Below, one piece after another: positions 23,969-32,309 of a stretch of 64,000 nt of DNA. The translations under genes were made by a program, and so were the position numbers. The notes beneath the pieces are model-generated. The model made no database searches, was not told the DNA's origin, and worked only from the letters and a program-made list of their open reading frames with translations. The stretch is from Bradyrhizobium sp. MOS002 (lineage in GTDB: Bacteria > Pseudomonadota > Alphaproteobacteria > Rhizobiales > Xanthobacteraceae), in the NCBI RefSeq assembly GCF_003020115.1, contig NZ_PYFX01000018.1:1-64000 (forward strand), read 5' to 3'. Numbering within the stretch: position 1 is the first letter of the stretch; every line of letters starts with the position of its first letter.

Positions 23969-26232
23969 ATCGTATCGCATTCATCGGAAACTCGCTCCCC
24001 CGCCGCTGCGGTATTGCGACCTTCACCACCGACTTGCAGAGCGCCATTGCGGCGTCTCGGAGTGATCTGGAGACCGTCATCGTCGCGATGACCGATCACG
24101 GCCAGGTCTACGATTATCCTCCCACCGTGGGCCTGGAGATCAACGACGATCGGCAGGATGATTATGTCCGTGCGGCCGCCTATCTGAACAGCGGCGGCTT
24201 CGAGGCCGTTTCGCTGCAACACGAGTTCGGCATTTTCGGCGGCGAAGCCGGAGGTCAGATCATGGCGCTTCTGTCGCGCCTGACCATACCGATCGTGACA
24301 ACCCTGCATACGGTCCTGTCCGAGCCGACAGAGGCTCAGCGCGACGTCATCGCGCGCATCGTCGAGTGCTCGTCCAAGGTCGTCGTGATGGCGGAAAAAG
24401 GTCGGGAGTTGTTGCGCTCCGTCTATCACGTGGCTGACGAGAAGATCGAAATCATCCCGCACGGCATCCCGGAATTTGCGTTCGTCGAGCCCGACGCGGC
24501 CAAGGCTGCGCTCGGATTCAGCAACAAGTCGGTCATCCTGACCTTCGGATTGCTGTCGCCGAACAAGGGTATCGAAGTCATGATCGATGCGATGCCTTCG
24601 ATTCTGAAGACCCGCCCCGACGCCGTTTACGTCGTGCTCGGTGCGACGCATCCCAACCTCGTGCGCGATCGAGGCGAAGCCTATCGTGAGGCCCTGATGG
24701 CGCATGCGCGCCAGGCCGGCGTCGAGGATCACGTCGTATTCCTCGATCAGTTCGTCGACAAGAAAACACTGCTCGATTTCATCTCGATGTCCGACGTCTA
24801 CGTGACGCCGTACCTCAGTGAGGCCCAGATGACGTCGGGCACGCTGGCCTATAGTTTTGGCCTCGGCAAAGCCGTGGTGTCCACCCCGTATTGGCATGCT
24901 CGCGAACTATTGGCCGATGGCCGCGGCATCCTGGTTCCGTTTGGCGATGCGGCAGCGCTTGGCGTCGAAATCGCCAAGCTGCTCACCAATGACGTGCTTC
25001 GGCAGGCGATGCGCAAGCGCGCCTATTCGAGCAGCCGCGCGATGACGTGGGAAAGAACCGCCGAGCGCTATATGTCGGTCTTCGAGAACGCCGGTCGCCG
25101 ACATCGGCTCAAGACCATTGCGCGCATGGATACCGGTACGCTGCTGCGCGACAGCCGAGCGCCGCCGGAAATGCAGCTCGGCCACTTCCTCTCGATGTGC
25201 GACGACACGGGACTGTTTCAACATGCCGTTCACAGCGTGCCGGATCGTGCCCACGGCTATTGCGTGGACGACAACGCCCGGGCGCTGCTGGTGGCCTGTG
25301 CGCTCAACAATCCGGGCGAAGAGCGGCTGCCGGAAGCCCTGACGGCGCGATTTGCCGCCTTCGTCCAGCACGCCTGGAATCCGGATACTCGACGATTTCG
25401 CAATTTCATGGGCTTCAACCGCTGCTGGTTGGAGGACAGGGGGTCGGAGGATAGCCACGGACGCACGCTCTGGGCCTTGGGCGTGTGCGCGTTGACCGAT
25501 GCCAGCACGTCGCGGCGCTCATGGGCCGCGGCGCTGTTTTCCGAAGCGATGGCGACGGTGGAAGATTTTCGTTCGCCCCGTGCGTGGGCGTTCGTATTGC
25601 TAGGCCTCGATGCTTACTGCTCGGCCATCCCGGACGATGTCCAGGCGACCCGCCTGCGTGCCGTGCTTGCGGATCGGCTGATCTTGATCTTCGACACCGT
25701 GGCAACCGGCGATTGGGTCTGGTTCGAGGACGGGCTGGCCTACGATAACGCGCGCTTGCCCCAGGCGCTGATCATCACCGGCCTGGCCAGCAAGACATCG
25801 CGCTATGTCAATATCGGGCTTGAGTCGCTGCGCTGGCTTGTGAAACGGCAAACCTCGGCGAAGGGCCAATTCCGCCCGATCGGCACGGCGGGGTTTGGCG
25901 ATCGACGCCAACCGTCGCAAGCCTTCGACCAGCAGCCGCTGGAGGCCGCCGCGACCATCGCGGCATGCCTCGCCGCCTGGCGGGCCGATCACGATGTCGA
26001 GTGGAAAGCCGAAGCCGCGCGGGTCTTCGCGTGGTTTCTCGGCAGCAACGATCTGTCGGCCTCGCTGGTCGATCTGGAAACCGGAAGCTGCCGGGATGGC
26101 CTGCACCCCGACCGTCCCAATGAGAACCGGGGAGGGGAATCCGTGGTGTCGTATTTGCTTGGCCTTTCCGAGATTCGGCAGATTGCCCGCCTCAGCGAAA
26201 GCCGAGCCAAACCTGCTCCGCTGGTCGCTTGA
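23956..26232 (+). CDS. GT4 glycosyltransferase fused to an alpha-helical toroid-like domain
   Basis: A 758-residue two-domain protein. Residues 1-375 form a GT-B glycosyltransferase of family 4: NRIAFIGNSLPRRCGIATFT at the N terminus, HGIPEFAF, FGLLSPNKGIEVMIDAMP, and a donor-site segment EAQMTSGTLAYSFGLGKAVV with its acidic residue. Residues about 395-745 form a helical repeat domain (LGHFLSMCDDTGLFQHAVHS, GYCVDDNARALLVACAL, EDSHGRTLWALG) that looks like an (alpha/alpha)6 glycosidase-like fold. It starts at TTG with GGAG 8 nt upstream, inside the manA 3' end, and its stop overlaps the next start as TTGA. Probably it makes a mannose-containing glycan; donor and product are not established. 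Confidence 0.8.
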   Translation: MAAVNRIAFIGNSLPRRCGIATFTTDLQSAIAASRSDLETVIVAMTDHGQVYDYPPTVGLEINDDRQDDYVRAAAYLNSGGFEAVSLQHEFGIFGGEAGGQIMALLSRLTIPIVTTLHTVLSEPTEAQRDVIARIVECSSKVVVMAEKGRELLRSVYHVADEKIEIIPHGIPEFAFVEPDAAKAALGFSNKSVILTFGLLSPNKGIEVMIDAMPSILKTRPDAVYVVLGATHPNLVRDRGEAYREALMAHARQAGVEDHVVFLDQFVDKKTLLDFISMSDVYVTPYLSEAQMTSGTLAYSFGLGKAVVSTPYWHARELLADGRGILVPFGDAAALGVEIAKLLTNDVLRQAMRKRAYSSSRAMTWERTAERYMSVFENAGRRHRLKTIARMDTGTLLRDSRAPPEMQLGHFLSMCDDTGLFQHAVHSVPDRAHGYCVDDNARALLVACALNNPGEERLPEALTARFAAFVQHAWNPDTRRFRNFMGFNRCWLEDRGSEDSHGRTLWALGVCALTDASTSRRSWAAALFSEAMATVEDFRSPRAWAFVLLGLDAYCSAIPDDVQATRLRAVLADRLILIFDTVATGDWVWFEDGLAYDNARLPQALIITGLASKTSRYVNIGLESLRWLVKRQTSAKGQFRPIGTAGFGDRRQPSQAFDQQPLEAAATIAACLAAWRADHDVEWKAEAARVFAWFLGSNDLSASLVDLETGSCRDGLHPDRPNENRGGESVVSYLLGLSEIRQIARLSESRAKPAPLVA

Positions 26233-27578
26233 CGGCGCGGATTACGATTCCTCTTCAACTCATCGAGGCCGTTTTGTCGCAATCTCCCTTCCTCAAACGC
26301 CAAGCTCTTCAGCTGCGGCCTGATCCGACCCGCGTCATCGTTCGGCCTTTCAAGCCGGCAACAGAGCCGCGTGACCTCAACCCGACGGACAAGACCCGCG
26401 CCAACCATATCGTCGAACGGGTGCTCACGCTCGATCCCGAGACGGCTGACCGGCAATTGGCCGACGTTCTGGAGAATTTCCTCGGCCGTCACCGCAATTT
26501 GTTGCAGATCTTCGAGGCGCGCGCCGCGGAAATGGAAGAGGCGCTGGCCGACCATGCTGCATTCACGAAGGTCCAGCGCCAACTCGCGGGCGCCTATTTC
26601 CTCAACGAATATTCGTTCGAGGCCTCGGCATTGTTCAATCCGAGCATCGTGCCGCATCCCGATCAGTCCGGAACGCCGGAGGGCAGCCTCCGCTTCATCC
26701 TGAGTCTTCGTGCCGTCGGCGAGGGTCATGTGTCTTCGCTGACATTTCGCTCGGGGTTTGTTGCGGCAGACGGGACCGTGACCATCGACCCGACGGCGCG
26801 TCTTGCATCCAGCCCCAATCTTGTCAGGCTGACATCGGGCGCCGGCGGCGACGAGATTGACGTGACATTCGCGGCTGGGGAAGATCTGAGCGAGCGGGTG
26901 ATTTTTCCGATCACCGAAGCGCAGTCGAACGGGATCGAGGATGCCCGCTTTGTGCAATTCAGCAACGCCGGCAAGACGATCTACTACGCGACCTACACTG
27001 CCTATAGCGGACGGGCGATCCGGTCGGAGCTGATCGAGACGTCCGATTTTGTATCGTTCCGGCTATCAACCCTGAAGGGCAATGCCGCGCGCAACAAGGG
27101 CATGGCGTTGTTCCCGCGCAAGATCGAGGGCAGATATGCGATGATCGCGCGCCAGGATAACGAGAACCTCTATTTGATCTTTTCCGACGATCTCCATACG
27201 TGGGATGGCGGCCAGCCGATTCTGAAGCCGCGATACCCCTGGGAGTTCGTGCAGATCGGCAATTGCGGATCTCCGATCGAGCTCGATGAGGGGTGGCTAC
27301 TGCTGACGCACGGTGTCGGCCCTGTGCGGAAATATTCGATCGGGGCCGCGCTGCTGGACAAGAAGGACCCTTCGAAGGTGCTCGGCCGCCTGCGCGAGCC
27401 GCTATTGCGCCCGGACCCTTCCGAACGGGAAGGATATGTTCCGAACGTCGTCTATACCTGCGGCGCGATGCGGCACCGCGACAAGATCATCTTCCCCTAC
27501 GCGGTCTCCGACACTTTCTGCAATTTCTCGACGATTGAGATCGCGTCCCTGGTCGCGGCCATGGACAGTGGTGCATAG
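26229..27578 (+). CDS. GH130 family beta-mannoside phosphorylase or hydrolase
   Basis: A 449-residue protein with a five-bladed beta-propeller of glycoside hydrolase family 130 from about residue 130 onwards. Landmarks are FNPSIVPHPDQ, GIEDARFVQF (which holds the likely catalytic Asp), NKGMALFPRKI, GNCGSPIELDEGWLLLTHGVG and EGYVPNVVYTCG. Characterised GH130 members phosphorolyse or hydrolyse beta-mannosides. The N-terminal 130 residues are helical and not part of the propeller. No signal peptide: cytoplasmic. It starts at TTG overlapping the glycosyltransferase stop (TTGA). Lys/Arg in NKGMALFPRKI are compatible with a phosphorylase, but I cannot prove it. Confidence 0.85.
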   Translation: MTARITIPLQLIEAVLSQSPFLKRQALQLRPDPTRVIVRPFKPATEPRDLNPTDKTRANHIVERVLTLDPETADRQLADVLENFLGRHRNLLQIFEARAAEMEEALADHAAFTKVQRQLAGAYFLNEYSFEASALFNPSIVPHPDQSGTPEGSLRFILSLRAVGEGHVSSLTFRSGFVAADGTVTIDPTARLASSPNLVRLTSGAGGDEIDVTFAAGEDLSERVIFPITEAQSNGIEDARFVQFSNAGKTIYYATYTAYSGRAIRSELIETSDFVSFRLSTLKGNAARNKGMALFPRKIEGRYAMIARQDNENLYLIFSDDLHTWDGGQPILKPRYPWEFVQIGNCGSPIELDEGWLLLTHGVGPVRKYSIGAALLDKKDPSKVLGRLREPLLRPDPSEREGYVPNVVYTCGAMRHRDKIIFPYAVSDTFCNFSTIEIASLVAAMDSGA

Positions 27579-27581
27579 GAA

Positions 27582-27645
27582 CTGCGCTGATCGTTTCTCG
27601 ACATCCATCCGGTGAGATGGAAAAAGCGTGGAGCGATCGGCGCAG
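27582..27645. terminator. Inverted repeat between convergent genes
   Basis: CTGCGCTGATCG (27582-27593) and CGATCGGCGCAG (27634-27645) pair over 11 of 12 positions, and the loop contains CCATC/GATGG followed by AAAAA. It lies just after the GH130 stop and before the convergent ICL-family stop. A terminator role is plausible but there is no long U-tract. Confidence 0.3.
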
Positions 27646-27675
27646 AGCACTGTTTCGAGCTGGTGATGGCCAGGC

Positions 27676-28488
27676 TCAGGCCTCCGGTTGCAGGAACGTG
27701 CCGTATTGCCTAGTCGCGGCAACCGCGGCCGCGGCCTGTCCGATCATCCGCATCGCTGCCATCATCGGCCACGGCCCGAGGCTGACCCGCCGAACGCCGA
27801 CGCGAGCCAGATCCGGAAGTGCGGGAACGCCTTGTGTCACCATGATGTTGACCGGCAGAGGCGTGAGCTGAACGAATTTTTCGATGAGAGCAAGGTCGGT
27901 GAGGCCGGGTACGAAAATTCCGTCGGCGCCGGCCTCGGCACAGACTTTCGCCCGCCTTGCCGCTTCATTCAGGCACTCGTCCGGCGATCCGAATTTCAGC
28001 AGGAACGGATCCGTTCTTGCATTGATGAACAGCTGCAATCCCAGATCCTTCGCGGCGTGCCGCACGGCCTTGATCTTGGCGGCATGGAGTTCGGGATTGG
28101 CCAGCTGCCGCTTCCCCCCGAAGAGCCCATCCTCGATATTGATGCCGACAGCGCCGGCTTTCAAAATCTCGGTCGCCGATCTGGCGACGGCCTCCGGGGT
28201 GTCGCCATATCCTGCCTCCAGATCGATTGAGACTGGAACCGACACGGCCGCGGTCATCCGCGATACGAGGCCGGTCACCATGTCGAGCGGGACATTTTCT
28301 CCGTCGGCGTATCCAAGTGCGGAGGCGACCGCTCCGCTGCTGGTCGCGATGGCCGGAGAGGTCTTCGCGATGGCTTTGGCGGTGGCGGCGTCCCAGGCGT
28401 TGAACAGGACGAGCGGATGTCCCTTCTTGTGAAGGGCGTGAAAGGTCTCGGCGTATTGCTGTTGTGTCTTGGCGTCCATTGCGCGCAT
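27676..28488 (-). CDS. Isocitrate lyase/PEP mutase superfamily protein
   Basis: A 270-residue TIM-barrel enzyme of the ICL/PEPM superfamily (oxaloacetate decarboxylase, methylisocitrate lyase or phosphonopyruvate-type reactions on 2-oxo acids). Signatures are PLVLFNAWDAATAKAIA, SIDLEAGYGD (Mg-binding acidic residues), AVGINIEDGLFGG and FINARTDPFLLK. The lyase signature KKCGH is absent, so it is not an isocitrate lyase; members with NIEDG and short length are mostly of unassigned substrate. The ATG at 28479 (MDAKTQ) is an alternative start. It is the last gene of a minus-strand run. Confidence 0.8.
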   Translation of the reverse strand: MRAMDAKTQQQYAETFHALHKKGHPLVLFNAWDAATAKAIAKTSPAIATSSGAVASALGYADGENVPLDMVTGLVSRMTAAVSVPVSIDLEAGYGDTPEAVARSATEILKAGAVGINIEDGLFGGKRQLANPELHAAKIKAVRHAAKDLGLQLFINARTDPFLLKFGSPDECLNEAARRAKVCAEAGADGIFVPGLTDLALIEKFVQLTPLPVNIMVTQGVPALPDLARVGVRRVSLGPWPMMAAMRMIGQAAAAVAATRQYGTFLQPEA

Positions 28489-28536
28489 TCCAGATTAGAG
28501 AACTCAAAGGATGTTGTGGGCCACCGCCCTCTGCGT

Positions 28537-29445
28537 TTAGTCAGGCGCGTGCGTCTTGAACCAGTCCATGATCAGGCCGGTGACTTCGTCCTCACGCTCG
28601 AGGTGCGGGAAGTGCCCGACATCGGGCAGGACAATCCGCTTGTGCGGCCCCTTGAACAAAGGCTCCTCCTTGACCGAGTACCTCGCTGTCGGATCGTTGC
28701 TGCCGTAGATCGTCAGCGTCGGCGTGTGCATGTCATTGATCGGCAGCCGGCCCGCGAGCGCCGCGTCGGTCAGGCCTCCGTAATATTTCAGCGCCGCGGC
28801 CATCGTGCCGGGAGAGCTGAGCGTCTCCTTGATCGAACGGATGTGCGCGGCATTGTTGAATGTCGGCGACCACAGCTTCCAGAGATAGTCGACGAAGGGA
28901 AGTCCCTCGGTCTTGACCGCGGATTCGGCGCCGGGCAGCTGGAAGAAATAGACGTGGAAGACGGCTCGAACGAGCTCCGGATCCCGTCTGATGCTCGAAA
29001 TTGTAATCGGATGTGCGGTGTTCATGACCACGGCGGCCTTGATTGCCGATGGCGCCGTGGCCAGCGCCTGAAAGGTCGAGGTGCCGCCCCAATCCATGCC
29101 GACGACGCGTGCCTGTCCGTCGTCGCTCAGCGCCGCGATGAGGGCTTCAAGATCCTTGCCCAGTGCGATGGGATCGAAGATGCCGTCCGCGGGAATCTCG
29201 GTCGGCGCATAGCCACGCAGGAACGGCGCGACCGCACGATACCCCGCATCCGCGAAGACTTGCAGCTGCTTTCGATACGACCAGGCATTGTCGGGAAAGC
29301 CGTGTAGGAACATGACCAGGGGGCCGTCGCCCTGTTCCAGATAGGCGAAGCGCACGCCGTTGGCCTGCACGTATTTCAAGGCGGGTTCAGTGCCTCCGGT
29401 GTTCGCTTGGGCATTCGCTTGTCGTGCCGCGCTCCCAGTATTCAT
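28537..29445 (-). CDS. Alpha/beta hydrolase, epoxide hydrolase-like
   Basis: A 302-residue alpha/beta hydrolase. The oxyanion-hole motif is MFLHGFPDNAWSYRKQLQ, the nucleophile is the Asp in VVGMDWGGTSTF, and the C-terminal His is in VLPDVGHFPHLERED. An Asp nucleophile with HGFP points to an epoxide hydrolase or haloalkane dehalogenase-like enzyme rather than an esterase. Start at 29445 has GGAGA with 7-nt spacing; further upstream in-frame ATGs run into the operators. Divergent from the MarR regulator, which probably controls it. Confidence 0.82.
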   Translation of the reverse strand: MNTGSAARQANAQANTGGTEPALKYVQANGVRFAYLEQGDGPLVMFLHGFPDNAWSYRKQLQVFADAGYRAVAPFLRGYAPTEIPADGIFDPIALGKDLEALIAALSDDGQARVVGMDWGGTSTFQALATAPSAIKAAVVMNTAHPITISSIRRDPELVRAVFHVYFFQLPGAESAVKTEGLPFVDYLWKLWSPTFNNAAHIRSIKETLSSPGTMAAALKYYGGLTDAALAGRLPINDMHTPTLTIYGSNDPTARYSVKEEPLFKGPHKRIVLPDVGHFPHLEREDEVTGLIMDWFKTHAPD

Positions 29446-29482
29446 CGTCATTCTCCATGTCATCGTGCCCCGCGAGCGAAAC

Positions 29483-29499
29483 ATGTGCGTAGCGCACAT
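29483..29499. promoter_or_regulatory. MarR operator palindrome 1
   Basis: ATGTGCG-TAG-CGCACAT, a perfect 17-bp palindrome with 7-bp arms. It lies 38 bp from the hydrolase start in the 100-bp divergent region. Same consensus as the second site 34 bp away. Confidence 0.6.
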
Positions 29500-29517
29500 A
29501 TTCGTCAAGTTGTTTTT

Positions 29518-29532
29518 TGTGCGCTCCGCACA
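29518..29532. promoter_or_regulatory. MarR operator palindrome 2
   Basis: TGTGCG-CTC-CGCACA, a second copy of the TGTGCGNNNCGCACA motif. Its centre is 34 bp from the first, about three helical turns, and it sits 13 bp upstream of the MarR start, a position that would block the regulator's own promoter or leader. Confidence 0.6.
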
Positions 29533-29545
29533 TATTGTCCGGCTC

Positions 29546-30055
29546 ATGGAAAATGGAATCGCAAATTTGCTGGGGGCGCTTTCGCTCGCCGTCATGGATC
29601 GCATCGAGCAGGGCGCGCGCGAGGTCATAGGCCGCGGTGGTGAGACGCCTGCGGCACTGGTCGTCATCGGCTATGGCCAGGGCATGACCAATGACAAGCT
29701 GCGGCGGATCCTTGGCCTGTCGCATTCGGGAACGGTCCGGCTGGTGGACCGTCTGGTGTCGGACCGGCTGGTCGAACGTCGGCCCGGACAGGATGGCCGC
29801 GAGGTTGCTCTGCACCTGACGGCGAAGGGCGCCGCAACCCGCAACGATTTGATGAATTCGCGGATTTCGGCCGTCGCGTCGCTTCTGGATGTGCTGTCGC
29901 CGGCCGAAACGAAACGACTCGAAACGCTGCTCCATGAGTTGTTGGCTCGGCAGAATACGTCCGAGATGGATCGCTTCACGATCTGCCGCATGTGCGACGA
30001 CAGCGTTTGTACGAATTGCCCCTTGCCCACGGACAAGGCCAAACGCGATCGCTAG
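29546..30055 (+). CDS. MarR-family regulator with C-terminal cysteine cluster
   Basis: A 169-residue winged-helix regulator. Recognition region LRRILGLSHSGTVRLVDRLVSDRLVERRPGQDGREVAL is typical of MarR. The C-terminus has CRMCDDSVCTNCPL, a C-x2-C-x4-C-x2-C cluster that could bind metal or sense redox; such tails occur in some MarR proteins of Rhizobiales. The start at 29546 (MENGIANLL) places the operators upstream; longer readings run through them. It likely represses itself and the divergent hydrolase, with derepression by a substrate or oxidant. Confidence 0.82.
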   Translation: MENGIANLLGALSLAVMDRIEQGAREVIGRGGETPAALVVIGYGQGMTNDKLRRILGLSHSGTVRLVDRLVSDRLVERRPGQDGREVALHLTAKGAATRNDLMNSRISAVASLLDVLSPAETKRLETLLHELLARQNTSEMDRFTICRMCDDSVCTNCPLPTDKAKRDR

Positions 30056-30275
30056 CGGGCGGGATCGCGATCGCCACATCGAGCATTGTGCCAGTAGGCG
30101 AGGACAGTGCTGGGGCATCTGGACATGGCAGCGACGCCGCGCGGCGCCCTACAAGGCTTTCGGTCGGCGGATCGCTCGCAAACAACCTCCTGTTAATGCT
30201 CTGGTGATCAGTTGATTGACTGGTGATGTGATCCGCCCTGTTCACTGGCCGCACCCAGCCCCGGAGCCCCCGTCA

Positions 30276-31649
30276 ATGGACCCCATCCTGCACGCCCCCA
30301 AGCCGCTCGATCGGATCATGCTTTCCGAACTGCTGGGTGCACTCAGCCACGCGCTCGATCTCTCGGAGGGGCAGCCGGCCGGACATTGCGTGAGGTGCAG
30401 CCGTATCGGAGTCATGGTCGGCAGGGAGATCGGCCTCGGCAAGGACGAACTGGTCGAACTCTATTACGCGCTGTTGCTGAAGGATCTCGGCTGCAGCAGT
30501 AACGCTGCGCGCATCTGCGAGCTGTATCTGACCGACGATCTCTCCTTCAAACAGGACTTCAAGCTCATTAATGGCAGCCTGCCGCAGGCGCTGCGTTTCG
30601 TGTTGAGCCATACCGGGCTAAAAGCAGGCCTGGCCGAACGGTTTCGCGCCATCGTCAACATCTTCCAGAACGGCGGCGAGATTGCTCGTGAACTGATCGA
30701 GACGCGCTGCCATCGCGGCGCCGACATCGCCCGCAAGATGCGCTTCTCCGAACCGGTCGCAGAGGGCATCAAGAATCTCGATGAGCATTGGGATGGCGGC
30801 GGCAAGCCGCTCGGCCTTCGCGGCACGGCAATCCCGATCTATTCCCGCCTCGCATTGTTGGCCCAGGTGGTCGATGTGTTCTATATCGCGAACGGTCCCG
30901 AAGCCGCCCTTCGAGAGGCCCGGAATCGTGCGGGCACCTGGTTCGATCCAGACCTGGTTGCCGCTTTTGAGCGCATCGCGGCGCAGCCTGGGTTCTGGGA
31001 CACGATTGGTACTGAAGATGGGTCCGAGACTGTTCCTCTGCTGCCGCAGCAGGCGAGCGTTCCGGTAGATGACGACTATTTGGATGATATCGCGGCTGCC
31101 TTTGCCCAAGTGGTCGATTCCAAGAGTCCCTACACCAGCGGCCACAGCGAGCGCGTCACGCTCTTTACCGACATGATCGCGGAGCAGCTGGAGTTCACGG
31201 CCGAGCGGCGACGCTGGCTCAAGCGTGCCGCGCTGTTGCATGACATTGGCAAGCTCGGTGTCAGCAACGCAATCCTGGACAAGCCGGATAAGCTTGACGA
31301 CTTCGAATGGGAGATCATGCGCAAGCATTCCGCGCATTCCGAAGCGATCCTGTCGCGCATCGGCGCGTTTGGCGATCTTGCTCCGATCGCCGGGGCGCAT
31401 CACGAGCGGCTGGACGGCAAAGGCTATCCCCGTGGGCTTGCGGGAGACCAGATCTGTCTGGACACCCGCATCATCACGACCGCGGATATCTTCGATGCGT
31501 TGACCGCGGACCGGCCATATCGGGCTGCCATGCCAGTGACGAAAGCTCTTGCGATCATGTCGGGGATGATCGACACCCAGATCGACGCGGACTGCTTTGC
31601 GGCCCTTCGCCGGGCTCTTGGACGCGTCGACGAGACGCTGGCGGCTTGA
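30276..31649 (+). CDS. HD-GYP domain protein with degenerate N-terminal HD region
   Basis: A 457-residue cytoplasmic protein. The C-terminal domain (about 280-450) is an HD-GYP phosphodiesterase: SGHSERV, His322-Asp323 in LLHDIGKLG, HHERLDGKGYP with GYP at 383-385, and TADIFDALTADRPYR. It probably hydrolyses c-di-GMP to GMP. The N-terminal half (about 15-230) resembles a second HD domain with altered motifs (GHCVRCSRIG, YYALLLKDLGC, NLDEHWDGGGKP), so it is probably non-catalytic or of changed specificity. Start at 30276 has GGAG upstream; TTG at 30216 is less likely. Confidence 0.85.
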   Translation: MDPILHAPKPLDRIMLSELLGALSHALDLSEGQPAGHCVRCSRIGVMVGREIGLGKDELVELYYALLLKDLGCSSNAARICELYLTDDLSFKQDFKLINGSLPQALRFVLSHTGLKAGLAERFRAIVNIFQNGGEIARELIETRCHRGADIARKMRFSEPVAEGIKNLDEHWDGGGKPLGLRGTAIPIYSRLALLAQVVDVFYIANGPEAALREARNRAGTWFDPDLVAAFERIAAQPGFWDTIGTEDGSETVPLLPQQASVPVDDDYLDDIAAAFAQVVDSKSPYTSGHSERVTLFTDMIAEQLEFTAERRRWLKRAALLHDIGKLGVSNAILDKPDKLDDFEWEIMRKHSAHSEAILSRIGAFGDLAPIAGAHHERLDGKGYPRGLAGDQICLDTRIITTADIFDALTADRPYRAAMPVTKALAIMSGMIDTQIDADCFAALRRALGRVDETLAA

Positions 31650-31776
31650 CGAGGGTCCGAGGTCGTCATCTGGCTCGCAACGTCTGGTGAGCCAACAAGG
31701 GCGCGTTCACGTCGTGGATAGGAACGTCCGGCGTTTCTCCACGTTGTCGGCCGTCCAGCACAAACCGGGCCATACG

Positions 31777-32232
31777 ATGAAGAAGATCGCCACCATCCTT
31801 GTGATGCTCTGTAGCTTGCCGGCTGCCGCCCGCGCGGAGAGTTGGAGTGGCTATCGCATTCCCGAGACCGGGACCAATGTCGACATTCCCTCGTCGATCT
31901 TCACCGAGCAGGCCGGCCGGCCCGACGGCTATGGCATGCAGTACCGGACCAGCGACGGCCGGGCGGATTTGACTGTGCAGGCCGTTCCCAACGACGGCAG
32001 CTCACCGGCCGCCTTCCTGGCTCGGAAGAATCCGCCGTCCGGCATCACCTACAAGCGCATCACGCCGCGCTTCTTCGTGGTGTCCAGCACCCGGGGCGGC
32101 AAGATCTGGTACGACCGCTGTAACTTTGGCCGCCGCTACGTGCATTGCGTGCTGATCAACTATCCGGCCGCCGAGAAGCGGCAGTGGGATGCAGTCGTGA
32201 CCCGCGTCAGCCGCACGCTGAGCGGCGGTTGA
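31777..32232 (+). CDS. Small exported protein of unknown function
   Basis: A 151-residue protein with a signal peptide (MKKIATILVMLCSLPAAARA). The mature part shows GYRIPETGTNVDIPSSIFTE, and a Cys pair in YDRCNFGRRYVHCVLINYP that may form a disulfide. It reads like a soluble periplasmic beta-rich protein. Similar small proteins occur widely in Bradyrhizobium without a function that I know. The longer reading from 31597 is rejected because the Met at 31777 starts a perfect signal peptide. It is convergent with the Ser/Gly-rich cluster. Confidence 0.65.
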   Translation: MKKIATILVMLCSLPAAARAESWSGYRIPETGTNVDIPSSIFTEQAGRPDGYGMQYRTSDGRADLTVQAVPNDGSSPAAFLARKNPPSGITYKRITPRFFVVSSTRGGKIWYDRCNFGRRYVHCVLINYPAAEKRQWDAVVTRVSRTLSGG

Positions 32233-32260
32233 TCGGTTCACAAAGAAAAGTCTGCTCTCA

Positions 32261-32290
32261 AAGAAAAAACTGCCCGCAAGGTGCGGGCAG
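32261..32290 (-). terminator. Intrinsic terminator of the Ser/Gly-rich gene cluster
   Basis: A 9-bp stem CTGCCCGCA/TGCGGGCAG (32270-32278 and 32282-32290) with a 3-nt loop. Read on the minus strand it is followed by TTTTTTCTTT, a classic rho-independent terminator, 20 bp after the stop of the 32310 gene. Confidence 0.8.
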
Positions 32291-32309
32291 CAGTCTCGTG
32301 AGGATGGTT

